From positions 62,001-126,000 of the forward strand of contig JARGXX010000121.1 of NCBI GenBank assembly GCA_030374765.1: a stretch of DNA of 64,000 nucleotides. Reading direction: 5' to 3'. Under the pieces are notes generated by a model, which worked only from the letters and a program-made list of their open reading frames with translations, made no database searches and was not told the DNA's origin. Shown one piece after another: positions 1 through 11,221 of the stretch (position 1 is its first letter; each line of letters begins with the position of its first letter). This stretch comes from Agarophyton chilense (Eukaryota; Rhodophyta; Florideophyceae; Gracilariales; Gracilariaceae). The position numbers and the translations under genes are program-made.

Positions 1-1464
1 TTCCACGACATGAGCACCGACAAACGCCTTCCATGGTGACTCTCGCTTCTCCACGAAGATGAGAACCCATGGGCTTTGTATTGGCGTGTCTCGCCGCTTT
101 TTATGGTTCCCACGACGTCCGTGGTGGCGTACCACTCGTTTAAACTCATGGAAGCTGACAATGACCGAAGGTCGTGGCTGTCGTGGCTGTCTTGGCAGGT
201 ACTCTTCGTGGAGTTCAGCGTGATGTCCTTTCTGGCCTTTCTGCATACCGCGAAGTACGGAATTGGTGGTAATGTCCATTCGGAGGATTGGAGGGTGTGG
301 TACGATAGGAACATACCCGGTCTTCGAAGTCGCCTAATTCCGCTCCCGGACATCATGATCCGCGTCTTAAGGAACCTGGGCATACAAAACATCGTCCGTG
401 CGACTCAGTTCGACGTCGAGGAGACCGGGGAACTTTTGGATCATGTCCTACAGGTGAAGTGGGGCAAGACCCCCAGGTTCCGTTGGTATGACTGGGATAC
501 CGACTCATTCACGCCGATTCCGCTGCATCCGCAGGGTCGGAACGAGGCTCGTGCCTATCCCGCCAAGCCTTTGAGGAATCAACCATCGGACATTCCGAGG
601 CGCCATGTACCCAACTATTATCCGAAGACCGTCGGTTTGGATCCTCTGTGCTTCGAGCCTGATGGGAAATCCACGCCGTTAGTTCCTGCTGGTATGTCCG
701 ACAGAGAATCCTTCGGTGAAGATCCCTTCGTCCTACTCATGGAGAGCATTCCTCTTACGGTCGAGTCCGCTGTGATGTTGCCGACCGCTTCCCCTCCTCC
801 AGCTCCTTAGGATGAGCTCTCGTGTGAGCCGCCCGTCGCCCAAGTGAATATTCCTCCTGGCAAGGTTACTGTCTAAACCGAAAGTCCTGTAGGCGAGGCA
901 CTTGCTCAAAATTCCATCGGGGGCGTCGACTTTGCTCCGTCCTTTCCATTGGTCCACTTTCCTGCTTCGGTGACGGCTGACGCCGCGGATCTCCGTCATT
1001 TCTGCCATACTGTTTGTATCACGGCCTCGATGGATATTGCAACAGTCTTGAGGGAAGCATGCTCCTGGGCGCGTCTCTCGGCTCGCTACGCCACGCTTGC
1101 CCAAAAGGGTCAGGACCTGAAGACCGCCATGGTGAATATCCTGCAGCAGAATACGCAGGCGATACCTCAGAGGGTTACTGCCGACTTGGATGTCTGGTAT
1201 TGTCTCAATTTGAGTGACCGGGATGTTTCCGATGGTGAGAATAGTTCCTCAGGTGAATCTACGTCGAAGGAGCGTGCTCGGCTCGCTGGGGCCGATTCAG
1301 GTGGTCTAGATGACTCCTCGGGTGACCCTAGTCCCGGTTTCGCTCCTTCAGGTTCAAATGAGGACGACGGAGTTACTCCTGCGCTGCTCCAGTGGGTCCT
1401 GTTGGTGTTCGAAGCGCTTTTGCGAACCTTAAGATCATACCAAGGGCTGTTAGGCATCTGTTAG
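1..1464 (+). pseudogene. Opposite-strand ORF (aORF) of a truncated Ty3 chromovirus relic
   Basis: This is the non-pol gene of an A/B-family chromovirus whose pol lies on the minus strand. One frame runs from about position 76 to 1464 and is broken by stops near 808 and 874. Residues in the first half (a W-R-V/I-S-P block, a hydrophobic stretch, then IPLPDIMIRVLRNLGIQN) match the aORF of element A at 11993-12856 on the other strand. The tail (VLLVFEAL...GLLGIC) matches the end of element B's aORF at 14580-14658. A Ser/Asp-rich linker precedes the tail. The protein family is not recognised. The hydrophobic segment near residues 45-60 could span or touch a membrane, but that is a guess. The N-terminus and the 3' LTR lie off the left edge. 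Confidence 0.7.
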
Positions 1465-1790
1465 TTACTCGCGTAAGTTAAATAAGGTAGTGCTAGTGCT
1501 TTCCCAAGGTCTTTCTTGCATCTCAAATGTGCGTGACTCGGGACGGCGTCCCATCTTGAGAGCGTCCCCGGTCTTCTTCAGGGGTCTCCGAAGGATTGAA
1601 TTTGTTCCCTGATGCGGGAGCTACGACGAACCCTTGTGCTCCGGCGAACCGTCGTGTCGAGAGGCAGTTTCGGAGGCGTTTTGGGACTACTCGGACAAAT
1701 GGTTGGATTGGCCTTTGGCAGGAAAGGTTCCGCAGCACAACATCCGTCAGCTTTCCATACCGTACTAGATCCTAGATCACCACCCATTTT
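1465..1790 (-). pseudogene. 3' end of chromovirus pol, truncated
   Basis: The minus strand here matches the region after the chromodomain in element B at 14660-14900, including the blocks PPETTVRRST and FRIREQSQSFGD in slightly altered form. Homology stops abruptly near 1790, so the relic has lost the rest of pol, gag and its 5' LTR. It lies tail-to-tail with the plus-strand aORF at 1-1464, the same order as in the complete elements further right. Confidence 0.65.
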
Positions 1791-3259
1791 TTAACACCGT
1801 CCCAGACTTCCCATTTTGTGGGAGCTTTCGAGCCAGACCCGGCAGCTCCTGTATACACGGATCGTCTCTCCGCTACGCCAAAGGCGCTCCACTCTGTATA
1901 GTGACCTGAGAGGGGGTGCTCATTCCAGTGACTAACACCCCACTGTTCACCTGTACTGCATTAAATGAATCACAGAGTTTTATTATGCATGAAGTTGTCC
2001 TTCCAACTGCAGTCGGCTCACTGGACCTCAGACAACAAAACTCTCATTTTTGGATAAAAGCGAAGGTGTGGGAGCCAAAAGAAAGTGATGTTTTGGAAGT
2101 TTAAAAAGGTTGGGTGAGGTCGTTCGAGAGAGAACTCGGAGGTATCAGTGACCCTTTTATAGAGATCTGAAACCTCCGAAATGGACCTGGAACGCATTAC
2201 TACCAGATAGTTACTACTATGTGCTTCTAGATTGTTTTAATCGTTGCTAGGAGCCTTTAACCCAGCACAATAAGCAAAAAAAGTTTTACGAATATGATTA
2301 TTTTTGCAAAAGCCCCTGTATGGCTTTTGGAGCGAGCGATGGAATAGAAATGGGAAACCCTTCTGGAACTTCGTACACGTTTGTTCCAGCCGTTCTGGAG
2401 CTCTACACATTTTGTGAGCCAAAGCCGATCTTAACAGCGTGCATGAACACGTGTATGAACACGCTACGCTCTCAAATTGGCTGGGGCAGATTTTCTTAAA
2501 CTGGACCTGTAAGGGTTCCCGATGCATCTTACACTAAGAAATTCTGACCCTTGAAAGACCGAGAAATAATATATGTCAACACTTGGCGTTATGAATGATA
2601 CTTATTAAAGAATTTGGACGGGCTGTTTCCACAAAATGGCGTTGAAATCTTTTCTACCTTGTGGAGAATGAAAAAGCACTGCGTGTATTCCCAGTCTACC
2701 ACACCTTCTTTACATTACCCTTCTCAAATTGTCTCAAGTCACGTTTTTACGATGGCCATGGAAGGGGTTTCCTTGCCTGCGACTTTCAATCGTCCTATGC
2801 CTTTTACTACAGCACCTAACTAACCCGAGTTCTAAGAAAACGAGATATGATCTCGTGCCGTTTTGGGAGTGCCGAAATATTCAGAAGGACATACGAACTC
2901 TTGTCACCATGAGCGTTCCGAGAAGATTATACGTTCACCAACTTTTGGCCAGAGTAACTTCTAAACTCCACAGAATTATTTCCCTCGCCGTAGTACTCGA
3001 AAACATCAATCTACGTCCAGCCGAGAAATGAAAAATACCCATCTTCAACCATTGACAGAGCAAAAGCGCTCTCTTTCGTCTATGGTACCCGTTTTGATGG
3101 AAGTGCCTAACGACATCTTCCTTCTTTTTTGAAGTCTCACAAGCTGACCAAACTTTATACCTTAAAAATGTCATGTACGGTCTATGTCAATGAAGATCAA
3201 GAAAGGTCTCGGTATAAAAATAAGCCACAGATCGAAGACAGAATTTGTGGCTAGATTCT
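1791..3259. other. No gene seen
   Basis: This stretch is mostly AT-rich, with a short GC-richer part to about 1930. Only short open frames in inconsistent phases are present. A plus-strand run around 3050-3130 stays open for a few dozen codons and may belong to the degenerate frame that starts near 3260. I see no LTR, tRNA or recognisable protein. Confidence 0.4.
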
Positions 3260-3899
3260 TCTTTTTCTACAGACAAAGAGGATCAAAACTAAGGTTTTTC
3301 GAAGACTTGTGGAAAACAATGGAGATTCAACCGAATTAAAACACTAGAAACAGTATGCCTCTCGATTGGGAACTGCATTGGAAACACTACCAAATGTAGA
3401 GTTACTTCTGCATTTGGTACAGGAAAAGAAACAGAAACAAGTGCATGGTTTAATTTATAGGAACAAAAACGAAAAAACCTTCGATACGAAACTACTTTGC
3501 ACGGAGAACAGCCCAAGTAAAGAAGAGATCGCTACGATGTTTTCACTAAACGACATTGCGGGCCTCATTGTGTTGCTACGAGACGATGAGAGAGCGAAAG
3601 TTGCGCTTAGTTCTACTGTTAGTGTTTAACATACACTGGCACAATTGGATTTGAATGTTACCAGTGATTCTTTTTGAAAATTAGTAGGGGAAAGGTTTTT
3701 AAGGATGATTTTTTGGACACTTAAGAATGTTTTTCCGGACAGGTTAACTAGAGCGAATCGAAGGAGCATCCACAAGCATTTTGATTTGCGTCTGTTTTCC
3801 GAAACCAATTCAATCATGTTAGGACATTCTTCAATATTGTTCGTGACGAATGGGCGGTCTCAGAACCAAAAGACGAGAGCAGAATCACTCAGTTTTTAA
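3260..3899 (+). pseudogene. Degenerate host reading frame, unrecognised
   Basis: A single plus-strand frame (start coordinate divisible by 3) remains largely open from about 3280 to 3899. It is interrupted by a TAG near 3340, a stop after 3629 and another near 3680. The peptide is hydrophilic, with stretches such as LPNVELLLHLVQEKKQKQV and SPSKEEIATMFSLNDIAGL, followed by LTRANRRSIHKHFDLRLF. Frame persistence across several stops suggests a decayed protein gene rather than chance ORFs. I do not recognise the family. Confidence 0.3.
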
Positions 3900-4714
3900 A
3901 ATGCACCACTAACGGGGAGCTTACGGCAGATTCCAAACGCGTTTACATCTTTTTAATCCTTTCGAAGTCCGTCATTCTTTTGGAATCTGTATCGAAGGAA
4001 AGAACAGCAATAATATGAGAGCATCTTAAGCTGCAAAAGGCAAAAAGCATGACAACCAACAATTTTGACAACAAAAAAAATGAGTGATATGAATCTTATA
4101 AATACATTCATGGAACTTAGCGAGCAGGCAGTGATGCGCTAAGAGCGTGCGTAAAAATAAACAATGCATTATTCTTCAAAGATGTTAGGGATACAATGGA
4201 TATGGCAAAGAGGCATTATGACTCCATTCGCTTCATGATTTAGAGTAATACCTCAGGAAGAATGTGATTGTATGGCCCTGCTGAAACGTAACCAAGTTGT
4301 GATTGTGCCGTTGTCTACTGGGACCAAGTGGTGGTTGGAAACGATCACAATAAGTATTTGAGAATCTCTCAATGCGTTACTTTCAATTCACTTTTTCTTT
4401 GTCGTTCGTTAAGAATTATTTATATCACAGGTCTTCAATATCGAACAAAATAACTGAGTTTAACTTTTCAATACAATCAACACGGATGGTTCTAATGTGC
4501 ATTTCATGTTTTTTTTTTGTTAGTTAGATCGTTCTATTTTGCTTGGCTTGTTTTAGAAACTAACCTTTCTATTGATCGTTTGCCATAGTTCTAAGGCCTT
4601 GCAGACATCAATATCAATTTCTCATTCTTTACCAGATTTATTACATAGCGAGCTCTCAAATCCGGAGCTCACTGAGCGAACTGAAATCAACAACTGCATG
4701 ACCATTTGATTAAA

Positions 4715-5049
4715 GCCGCCAGCATACTGCAGTACGATGTTTTTGCTTGTTTGGATGGAAAAGGCAAAGTGGAGATTCAGTATCGCATTACTTTTACCTC
4801 TACAACATTGCTTTGATACGAACTACTATGGCTGATCTTGGTTTTGACGTCCACAGCGGAACCGATGATCCCTACAGTTGGTTTTGCTTCCCGAGAATTA
4901 AGAGGTGGAGTTCTTTCAATCATATATTGGAGGACGCACAGGTTGCTACTATTTCGGGTGCTGGCATTGGGCCTGGAGGTGAGGATTATTTTTCTCTCAG
5001 CGCATCCAACCCACACGAGGCTTGTGAAGAAGCATTAAAACGACTTTGA
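4715..5049 (+). pseudogene. dapL (fragment): LL-diaminopimelate aminotransferase, C-terminal fragment
   Basis: The intact enzyme is a PLP-dependent aminotransferase making LL-diaminopimelate in the short lysine pathway of plants, algae and some bacteria. Only about the last 110 of some 400 residues remain. The strongest match is the C-terminus: IRTTMADLGFDVHSGTDDPY, an aromatic-rich W-F-x-F-P strand, then ILEDAQVATISGAGIGPGG and a final S-A-S-N-P-H-E-A-C-E-E-A helix, like the family's PGSGFGPGGEG...VSAFGHREN end. Upstream (4715-4785, A-A-S-I-L-Q...) continues the alignment one frame over, so there is a frameshift near 4785-4790. No PLP-lysine region is present. It is probably a truncated duplicate, assuming a functional copy elsewhere. 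Confidence 0.7.
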
Positions 5050-5372
5050 GGGATGTATGCAAGCTTGACAGCATAAAATGACTCATCTGCTTGTATGAGC
5101 ATGCTTTTACAACGAAACTATGCTTGTACTTGTGCCCCCAACGAACACAAAAATTCATATTTTATACTTTACGTCGTGACTCCTATCTATCATCTCACTT
5201 TGTATCCATTTGAAGAACGTCTTCATCTTTAAAGCTGGGACAGAGATCTATACGTTTTGAATCGTGTTCAGTTAAAAAAACTACAAAAGAAGCTGAGCAC
5301 CACAAGCATGTCATAATCCAGGTTGATTTTGCAACAATACACTTTTACCACAAGTCATCGGAGAAATAAAAT

Positions 5373-5868
5373 CTAGATTTCAATGAAACGAAAAGGGAAC
5401 CACAGCTAGAAAAAAAGAAAGAAACTAACACGCCACGAATAAACAAAGCGTACTCAACGAACTATGGGGTCATTACTATCCAAGACCTTTTCTACAAGGA
5501 CAAACTGGAAATCGAACCAAATAAAATTGCTCGAAACGCAAGTTATGGTGCGATAGTGACTCATCATGCCATAGATACAGAAAATCCATTTATTGCCAGG
5601 CTTTGCGCGGGAATAGGAACAGGTCAGCTAAAAAAGGGGCTCTTTTCCGGTCCGAAAGACTTGCAAAGTACAATATGTTGAATCGAATGGAAGAGAACTA
5701 GGGATAGTGTGGTACATTAGCTTGAAAATACTTGAGGCACTCGTGGAAGGTGGAAAAATTTCGGCGTTATTGTGAGTGAAATGCATATAGCCCATCTACA
5801 GTTGGACGTTTTCGAAGAGGATATCACTAGACTTAACCAATTTTGTCTCATGGAGATATATAATACAT
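5373..5868 (+). pseudogene. Degenerate host reading frame, unrecognised
   Basis: After a stop near 5370 a plus-strand frame stays open to about 5681 (includes NYGVITIQDLFYKDKLEIE and ENPFIARLCAGIGTGQLKKG). It continues in a shifted frame to about 5777 (GRELGIVWYISLKILEALV), then again to about 5868 (SEMHIAHLQLDVFEEDITRL). Three consecutive protein-like runs joined by frameshifts suggest a decayed gene. There is no obvious ATG and I do not recognise the family. It was inferred by reading the frames directly because no piece has a good start codon. Confidence 0.3.
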
Positions 5869-6024
5869 AGAACCTTAAGACGCGTACTTCTACATATCTT
5901 AAGAATAAAAGCTGATTTTGATCCAGCGGTAGTTTTCTCTAAGGCAGACACTTAACGTTTATATCATCATTTGCATCCATCTTGTCCTATCTTTTGGCTT
6001 GTTGATTTCATCATATAAATCTCT

Positions 6025-6452
6025 CTATTTGTCGGTTAGGTCGAATAATATTTCGCAAAAGACGGAGATGACATCTGTGTCAGCGCAAAAAGTGTTAAGA
6101 TCGGGATATGTGGAGACGTAGGGCAACAAATTATGGGTCACAGCTTTCTCGGTGTGTTTAAATTTCCCTAGGACAAAATTGAATGTATTTAATTTTGAAG
6201 CCGCACTTGTTGCATCGTGATCTTCTTTGTCAGATAAGGCAGTATATTTCTTCGCGTTGATTCCCGCAAACCCTGATAATTGAATCTGAACATCTGTTTT
6301 AAAGTCTTGGTCGGATATGTAATTCACACCTGTCGTGCTTGACGTATCTTCATCGGATGCCACAGCCAATTCAGCATTCTGAACCTCTCCATTCAATTGT
6401 TGATGGTCTTTATTCTCTTCTTCCTGTTCTTGAACTTGAATAAAAAGCTCTC
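6025..6452 (-). pseudogene. 3' half of a host gene split by element A
   Basis: This minus-strand frame of about 140 codons is cut at its 5' end by element A's LTR, which begins at 6453. The first codons reported for this frame in isolation come from LTR sequence. The peptide is acidic at first (runs of E and Q), then mixed, ending FCEILFDLTDK before a stop at 6025. When the retroelement stack and one copy of the 5-bp duplication are removed, the frame joins in phase to the minus-strand frame at 33076-33622 (VIFREE then LFIQVQEQ). I do not recognise the protein. Confidence 0.55.
6448..6452. repeat. Target-site duplication of element A, left copy
   Basis: CTCTC lies immediately left of the element A 5' LTR, and CTCTT (33071-33075) lies immediately right of its 3' LTR. 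Four of five bases match, which fits an old integration with one later substitution. Confidence 0.7.
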
Positions 6453-6898
6453 TGTGAAGGAGCAACGATAACGGTTGATTTCTGTAAGCTTCCGGGACCT
6501 GAGGTATCTTACAGACGCCATGTGGAATGGCCGACCTCAGCTGGGCTCATTTACAAAATTATTTGATTCTTATTAGCGTAATAGATTAGCATTACAGTGC
6601 CAGGGACAGCCCAGTGTCTCGCTATTGCTACTTACTTGGCTCGAATGACGCTTCTCCCTTAGAGTAAGGTAGGCACCGTTAGGATACTAAATTACCCCCT
6701 TTGCTACATTATTTTCACCAATTAGTCTTCCAGCCATCGTTTTTGTAGCTCCGACCTGTAGGGCTACGCAATGAACGCCAGCACATTGCACCAAGTACTC
6801 TGGGAGTGCCGCCGTGAAGGATACAAACCTTAGGACCCGCTCTACCACGCTACCCTAGGTTGAGACCAGTACGCTGACTTACCATTCATTGCGTTACA
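6453..6898 (+). repeat. Element A 5' LTR
   Basis: The LTR starts TGTGAAGGAGCAACGATAAC and ends GCGTTACA, directly followed by TTT and the primer site TGGTCTCCCGAC. It matches 32625-33070 and 63376-63821 on the same strand, and 13007-13453 and 31358-31804 on the opposite strand. It contains, on its minus strand, a tRNA-like segment with A-box-like and B-box-like motifs. Confidence 0.9.
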
Positions 6899-6901
6899 TT
6901 T

Positions 6902-6918
6902 TGGTCTCCCGACTTAGA
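6902..6918 (+). promoter_or_regulatory. Element A primer-binding site
   Basis: TGGTCTCCCGACTTAGA begins three bases after the LTR end. TGG pairs with the CCA end of the priming tRNA. The same site follows the 5' LTRs of B, D and E, and with one change that of C. I cannot name the tRNA from sequence alone. Confidence 0.75.
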
Positions 6919-7023
6919 ATCCCTAAGGAATAATTGAACGGACCACTGTAAAGAAAAAATATCACGATTCTAACATTTGGTTTATCTCCACAACGGATCA
7001 GAACTAGAGAAACAACCGCCATT

Positions 7024-8540
7024 ATGGATGCAGGAAACACATTAAACCGACCAGACTATAGGACTCCTACGACGGGACCAGTTGCCACTGCAACGCCGAC
7101 GATGTCGCCTGAAGAACAGGTTCATACTGTTAGCGACGGCAGTAGCACGAGAAGCCAGCCGCAAGGAGTACTGACTCCCATGGACGACCCTGAAAGGATT
7201 CGCCGGGAAGCCACGGAAGCAGCGCATTTACGAGAACGGCTCACCAGAACCACCTCTATGCCAAAACCACCACAAGGAGAACCTCGTAAAACCGACGGAA
7301 TTAGAGAAGAAATTCCCGCCGGGCTTGCCGACCTTCTCTGGCCCTGTCTCCGTGAGCTCTGCTCAGCCCACGTGTATTCCATTGTGGACATGCGACTCGC
7401 TACGACAATCGCTGACCATACAAACTACCTCGTAACGCGAATCCTTCCCAAGGTCATGGAGTCTGAGTTATTCTTAGACTCCCTTCTTCAGGCCGTTCAA
7501 GGAGCAGTCACCAGCCAGTCAGGCAATGCGGTCCCTAGGACCACTCCATATGTCAACCATCCGTCTTCCAAATGGAAACCCCCTGCCGATCCCCAAGGAG
7601 TTGGGGTATTACCCGCCCTTCGCCGGGAACACCATCAGAAGAATCGAATGGAAGGACAGTCGAGGAGCAGAAGAGAAGCTCGGCGTTTAGATGAGAGACA
7701 GATTACCCTTCCCAAAGGACAATATCAGGTACAGCGACCTCAGGGCTCCATCGGATCTGATAGAGAGATTGATCCTTAAGGTATCTATTCCGCTGGAAAG
7801 AAAAATAGGAACCGTGGGAGGAAGAAGAACAGAAGAAGCAAAAAAAGAGACCATTCGGACACGAATGATTCCGAAGCGGCTTCTACCGAAACGACCGACT
7901 CGGAAGCGGATGAAGCTGTAGTTCGAAACCTCAAACCACTGACAAGAACCAACGAATTTTTCCTTAAGGTTCTAGACTACCAAAATTATCGGCTGGCCGA
8001 AAGGTCTCCGGGACATTCTGGTTCGGTTGCTCGAAGAGTCGAGTCGCCAAAAGGGCCAAATGGATGCAACTAGCCATTACGGAAAAGTTCTCGAGTTCCT
8101 ATACCATTACAGACATTATGTTTCTTAGTTTGTTCCGTACGGTCCGTGATCAAATCGTTGTCCACGACGGCGCCGCTCTGTACTTTTTCCAATTCTTCCT
8201 CACAAAACAGGAGCGTGACCGAGTGGTTTCGAAGATATCTGGCACAACTGACCTCTTGGATGCTCAAAAACGTGAGCTCCTTAGGTCATACCCACAGGTT
8301 GTTCATGACCTCTTGGAAGCTTACGCCACGGCTGACTTTAGAATGCATGCCCACCAGGAAGTCATATCCCTTCGGCAGAGCTCTAACATGACGGAATTTT
8401 TTTTCGCAGACGACCTATGGAAGAAGGCTGATCGATGTGGTCACCCGGTCACGTCATCCTCCCAGGAAAGCTAAAAGTAGCCACACGGACCGAAAATTCG
8501 ATTCGCCAGGCGAAACTTCCCAGAACCCACACATAAATAC
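7024..8540 (+). pseudogene. gag: Element A gag, frameshifted
   Basis: Gag would form the particle that packages element RNA. Translation starts MDAGNTLNRPDYRTPT, matching the gag starts of B (31232, minus) and E (63947). The first frame runs to 7779. Coding then continues in other frames: a basic block followed by a Ser/Asp/Glu-rich stretch (about 7800-7920), then the conserved capsid-like part FLKVLDYQNYRLAER and, at 8064-8474, FQFFLTKQERDRVV...LRSYPQVVHDLLEAYA. The CCHC knuckle is absent because the element jumps from here into pol near 8540. At least two frameshifts make it non-functional. Confidence 0.75.
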
Positions 8541-9625
8541 GATCCTTCGTAGGCTTGTGAAATGGTTACTGACGCTTCGTCCAAGGATTTGCTAAAATCT
8601 CGGCCCCTTTCAACTCAATGCTGAAGAAGAGACCACCTTCGGGGTTTGAGGCCCTTACCAACGACCAGTACGAGGCATTTCAAACCCTAAAGTACAAATT
8701 GCTGAACCCACCTATAGTGGCTTTACGAAAACCCAATAGGTTCTTTGTTCTGGACGCAGACGCCTCTGATGTCCAAGTGAAATTTGCATTGCTACAGGAA
8801 CAGAAGTCACCGAAGGAATATATAACAAATGGCTACTAGAGCAGTACGCTCACCATCGCAAAGCGAAACTACAGTACTACCGAAAAGGAAAGTGTAGCCA
8901 TCATATGGTCCGTACTGACACTCCGTCCATACCTCGAAGGAACTAGGTATACCATTAGGATAGACCAAGATTCACTTCGCTAGTTACTCAATATGACTGA
9001 TGCATCAAGTCGACTCGCTCGGTGGCGCCTCAGGCTGTCGAAATATCACTACGATACAACATATAGGCCAGGCATCAAGCACAAGGCAGCAGAGGCCCTC
9101 TCGCGAATCATTACCGACGCAATAGATGACACGCAATTGGACGACCTCATTTCTACCCCCTTCACAGATGATGGACTTTACGGTTACACGGAAAAAGAAT
9201 TACCTAATGGGAAAGGTCAAAGTCGATGATCTTGAGGTAAAGAAGAATGAAGTCAACCTATTAGATTGGGAGACAGTACCGCCAAATTCGACACCACCTC
9301 AGGTTAACGCGATAGCCCCAGAGGAAAAAGAGCTCCTCACTATAAGTATTGAGAAACTCCTACAGGCGCAGGTCGAAGAAGAGTACTGCAGGGAAACAGC
9401 CCAATTGGTAGGAACCCCTGGATTTCTAATCGACTATGACCGATTTGGACTACTGGGTCGCCGCACACCGCTGGATGGCACACTCCAACGGGTAATACGA
9501 AGTCTACCAGGCGCGAGATTCCTATTCCTCGCCCATTTACCTCGCTTGGATGGTCACACTGGAGACCAACAAATGTACCAGACCCTAAGGAAGTTCTTTC
9601 ACTGGCTAGGAATGGCGCGGAACCT
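8541..9625 (+). pseudogene. pol: Element A pol: reverse-transcriptase connection, RNase H and integrase zinc region, broken
   Basis: Compared with element B, A lacks the zinc knuckle, protease and most of the reverse transcriptase: the sequence enters pol at the segment after the RT palm (QYEAFQTLKYKLLNPPI). RNase H motifs follow in several frames: FVLDADASDVQV, a degraded KESVAIIWSVLTLRPYLEG and LARWRLRLSKYHYDTTYRPG. The HPRLxGH-like start of the integrase zinc finger (HLPRLDGHTGD) lies near 9540. Multiple stops and frame changes are present, so the element could move only with help from others, if at all. Confidence 0.75.
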
Positions 9626-11100
9626 ATAGAAAACCGCACGGAACTGTACTTCGTGCGCACAAATCCGAAGGTCTCGCGCCAACCATCAGACCAAATGGAA
9701 ACTCTTCACCGCCGCAGGCTCGATGGAGTTTGTAGCAATAGATATACTTGTACCTTTATCAAAGTAGTCCCATGGGAAACGGCTTGTCTTGGAAATAACC
9801 GATAGGTTTACCAAACTCTCCCGAGCCCTACCTCTAGGAAAGAAAATGGCCAGGGATGTCGCCATGGACTTCTTGTCCCTCTGGGTATGTTTATATGGCA
9901 TGCCACTCTACCTCCTTACGGATAACGGCAGCCAGTTTGTATCCAAATTCTTCTCACACGTTTGTGCTACCTTAGGTATCAAACATATGACCACCACGGC
10001 ATACCACCCGCAAACCAATGGCCAAGCCGAAAACTTCAACCGTACACTCTGGACCGATTGGCATAATACGTATCGGAGCACCAATTGGACTGAGACGACT
10101 ACGTTGAGACACTGGTTTATGCCTACAACAGGCAAGTGAACGCTTCTACGGGGACAGCACCTTTCGATTTAACGCTGAAGAGAACGCCACCGTCGAAAGC
10201 TGTTGCCCATCAGGAGTCATTTACACCCCAGGACAGAACCGAAAGAATTAGTCCTACCCACGAGAAGCGCTACCCGCGCCGACGCATCGACCGTATTATC
10301 CAACCGTCTAGAGCTGTACTGACTAAAGCCCATCAGCGCTACAAGGTCAATTTAGACAAAACCGTCTAAAACACACCTACCTTTGAAAAGGGAGGATCGG
10401 TGTACCTGGACCGGCTACCGAACGGCAGTGATAAACTCTAGGACACTATGCAGAAGCTTCTACCCCGCTCTACGGGACCATGCAAAGTCCTTAAGACCGA
10501 TCGACACACCATTACGTTACAAATTGACGGCCTACAGGACACCGTATCTATTTATAGGGTGGAACGAACCCCCAGCTCTCCCGAATCACCATAGTCCCAT
10601 TCACCTGGTCCAATGAAATCACTACGACCTCAGATCGACGCTCAAGTCCCCACACCCCCTAAGGCAGTTTCCGTAGACCCCACTAGCCGATGGTCACTAT
10701 CAACGACGATGACCCATCTCTTCCAACTGACTCCAATAGATCCGCCTCTCTGGACCGCACTCTCCTTTCGGGGAATGAAACCCAACCGGAATATATGATT
10801 GAGCGCATCGTTTCTGCCGGTCGGAGAGAAGCTGGAAGTATGTGCTATCGCGTCCGTTGGTTCGGCTAAACACCTGAGGAAGACACTTGGCAAGGGGCTC
10901 AAACCATCCTGGTTAGTTTTATCGCCCGCCATTGGCACAAAATCGGCGGCACGGAGCGCAGCCTTCAGGAGGAGACAACGATTGGCCCGAATAATACCAT
11001 AACGCATCACAAAACGCCTCCCAAAATGCCTCCCAAAACGCCTCCCGACAAAACGGTCTGCCGTAGCACACGCATCAGAGAACAACTTCAGTCCTCAGGC
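9626..11100 (+). pseudogene. pol: Element A integrase core and chromodomain, broken
   Basis: Integrase would insert the cDNA. The CAQI zinc-finger cysteines follow a stop near 9630. The catalytic D-D-E is visible: EFVAIDIL, YLLTDNGSQFVSKFF and HPQTNGQAENFNR. After 10140 the frame shifts repeatedly. A C-terminal chromodomain can be read at about 10788-10952 (EYMIERIVSAG...MCYRVRWFG, stop, TPEEDTWQ), which places the element with chromoviruses; chromodomains of this kind bind modified histone tails. A poly-PPK tail follows. Confidence 0.75.
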
Positions 11101-11221
11101 GACACATGAAGAAGACCTGAGACGCTCTCAAGGTTCGAACACCGTCTCGGGGCAAGCATGTTCGAGAAATATTGGAGCAACTTTACGTAAGCACAAGCCT
11201 TACTTTATTTGACTAAATAGC

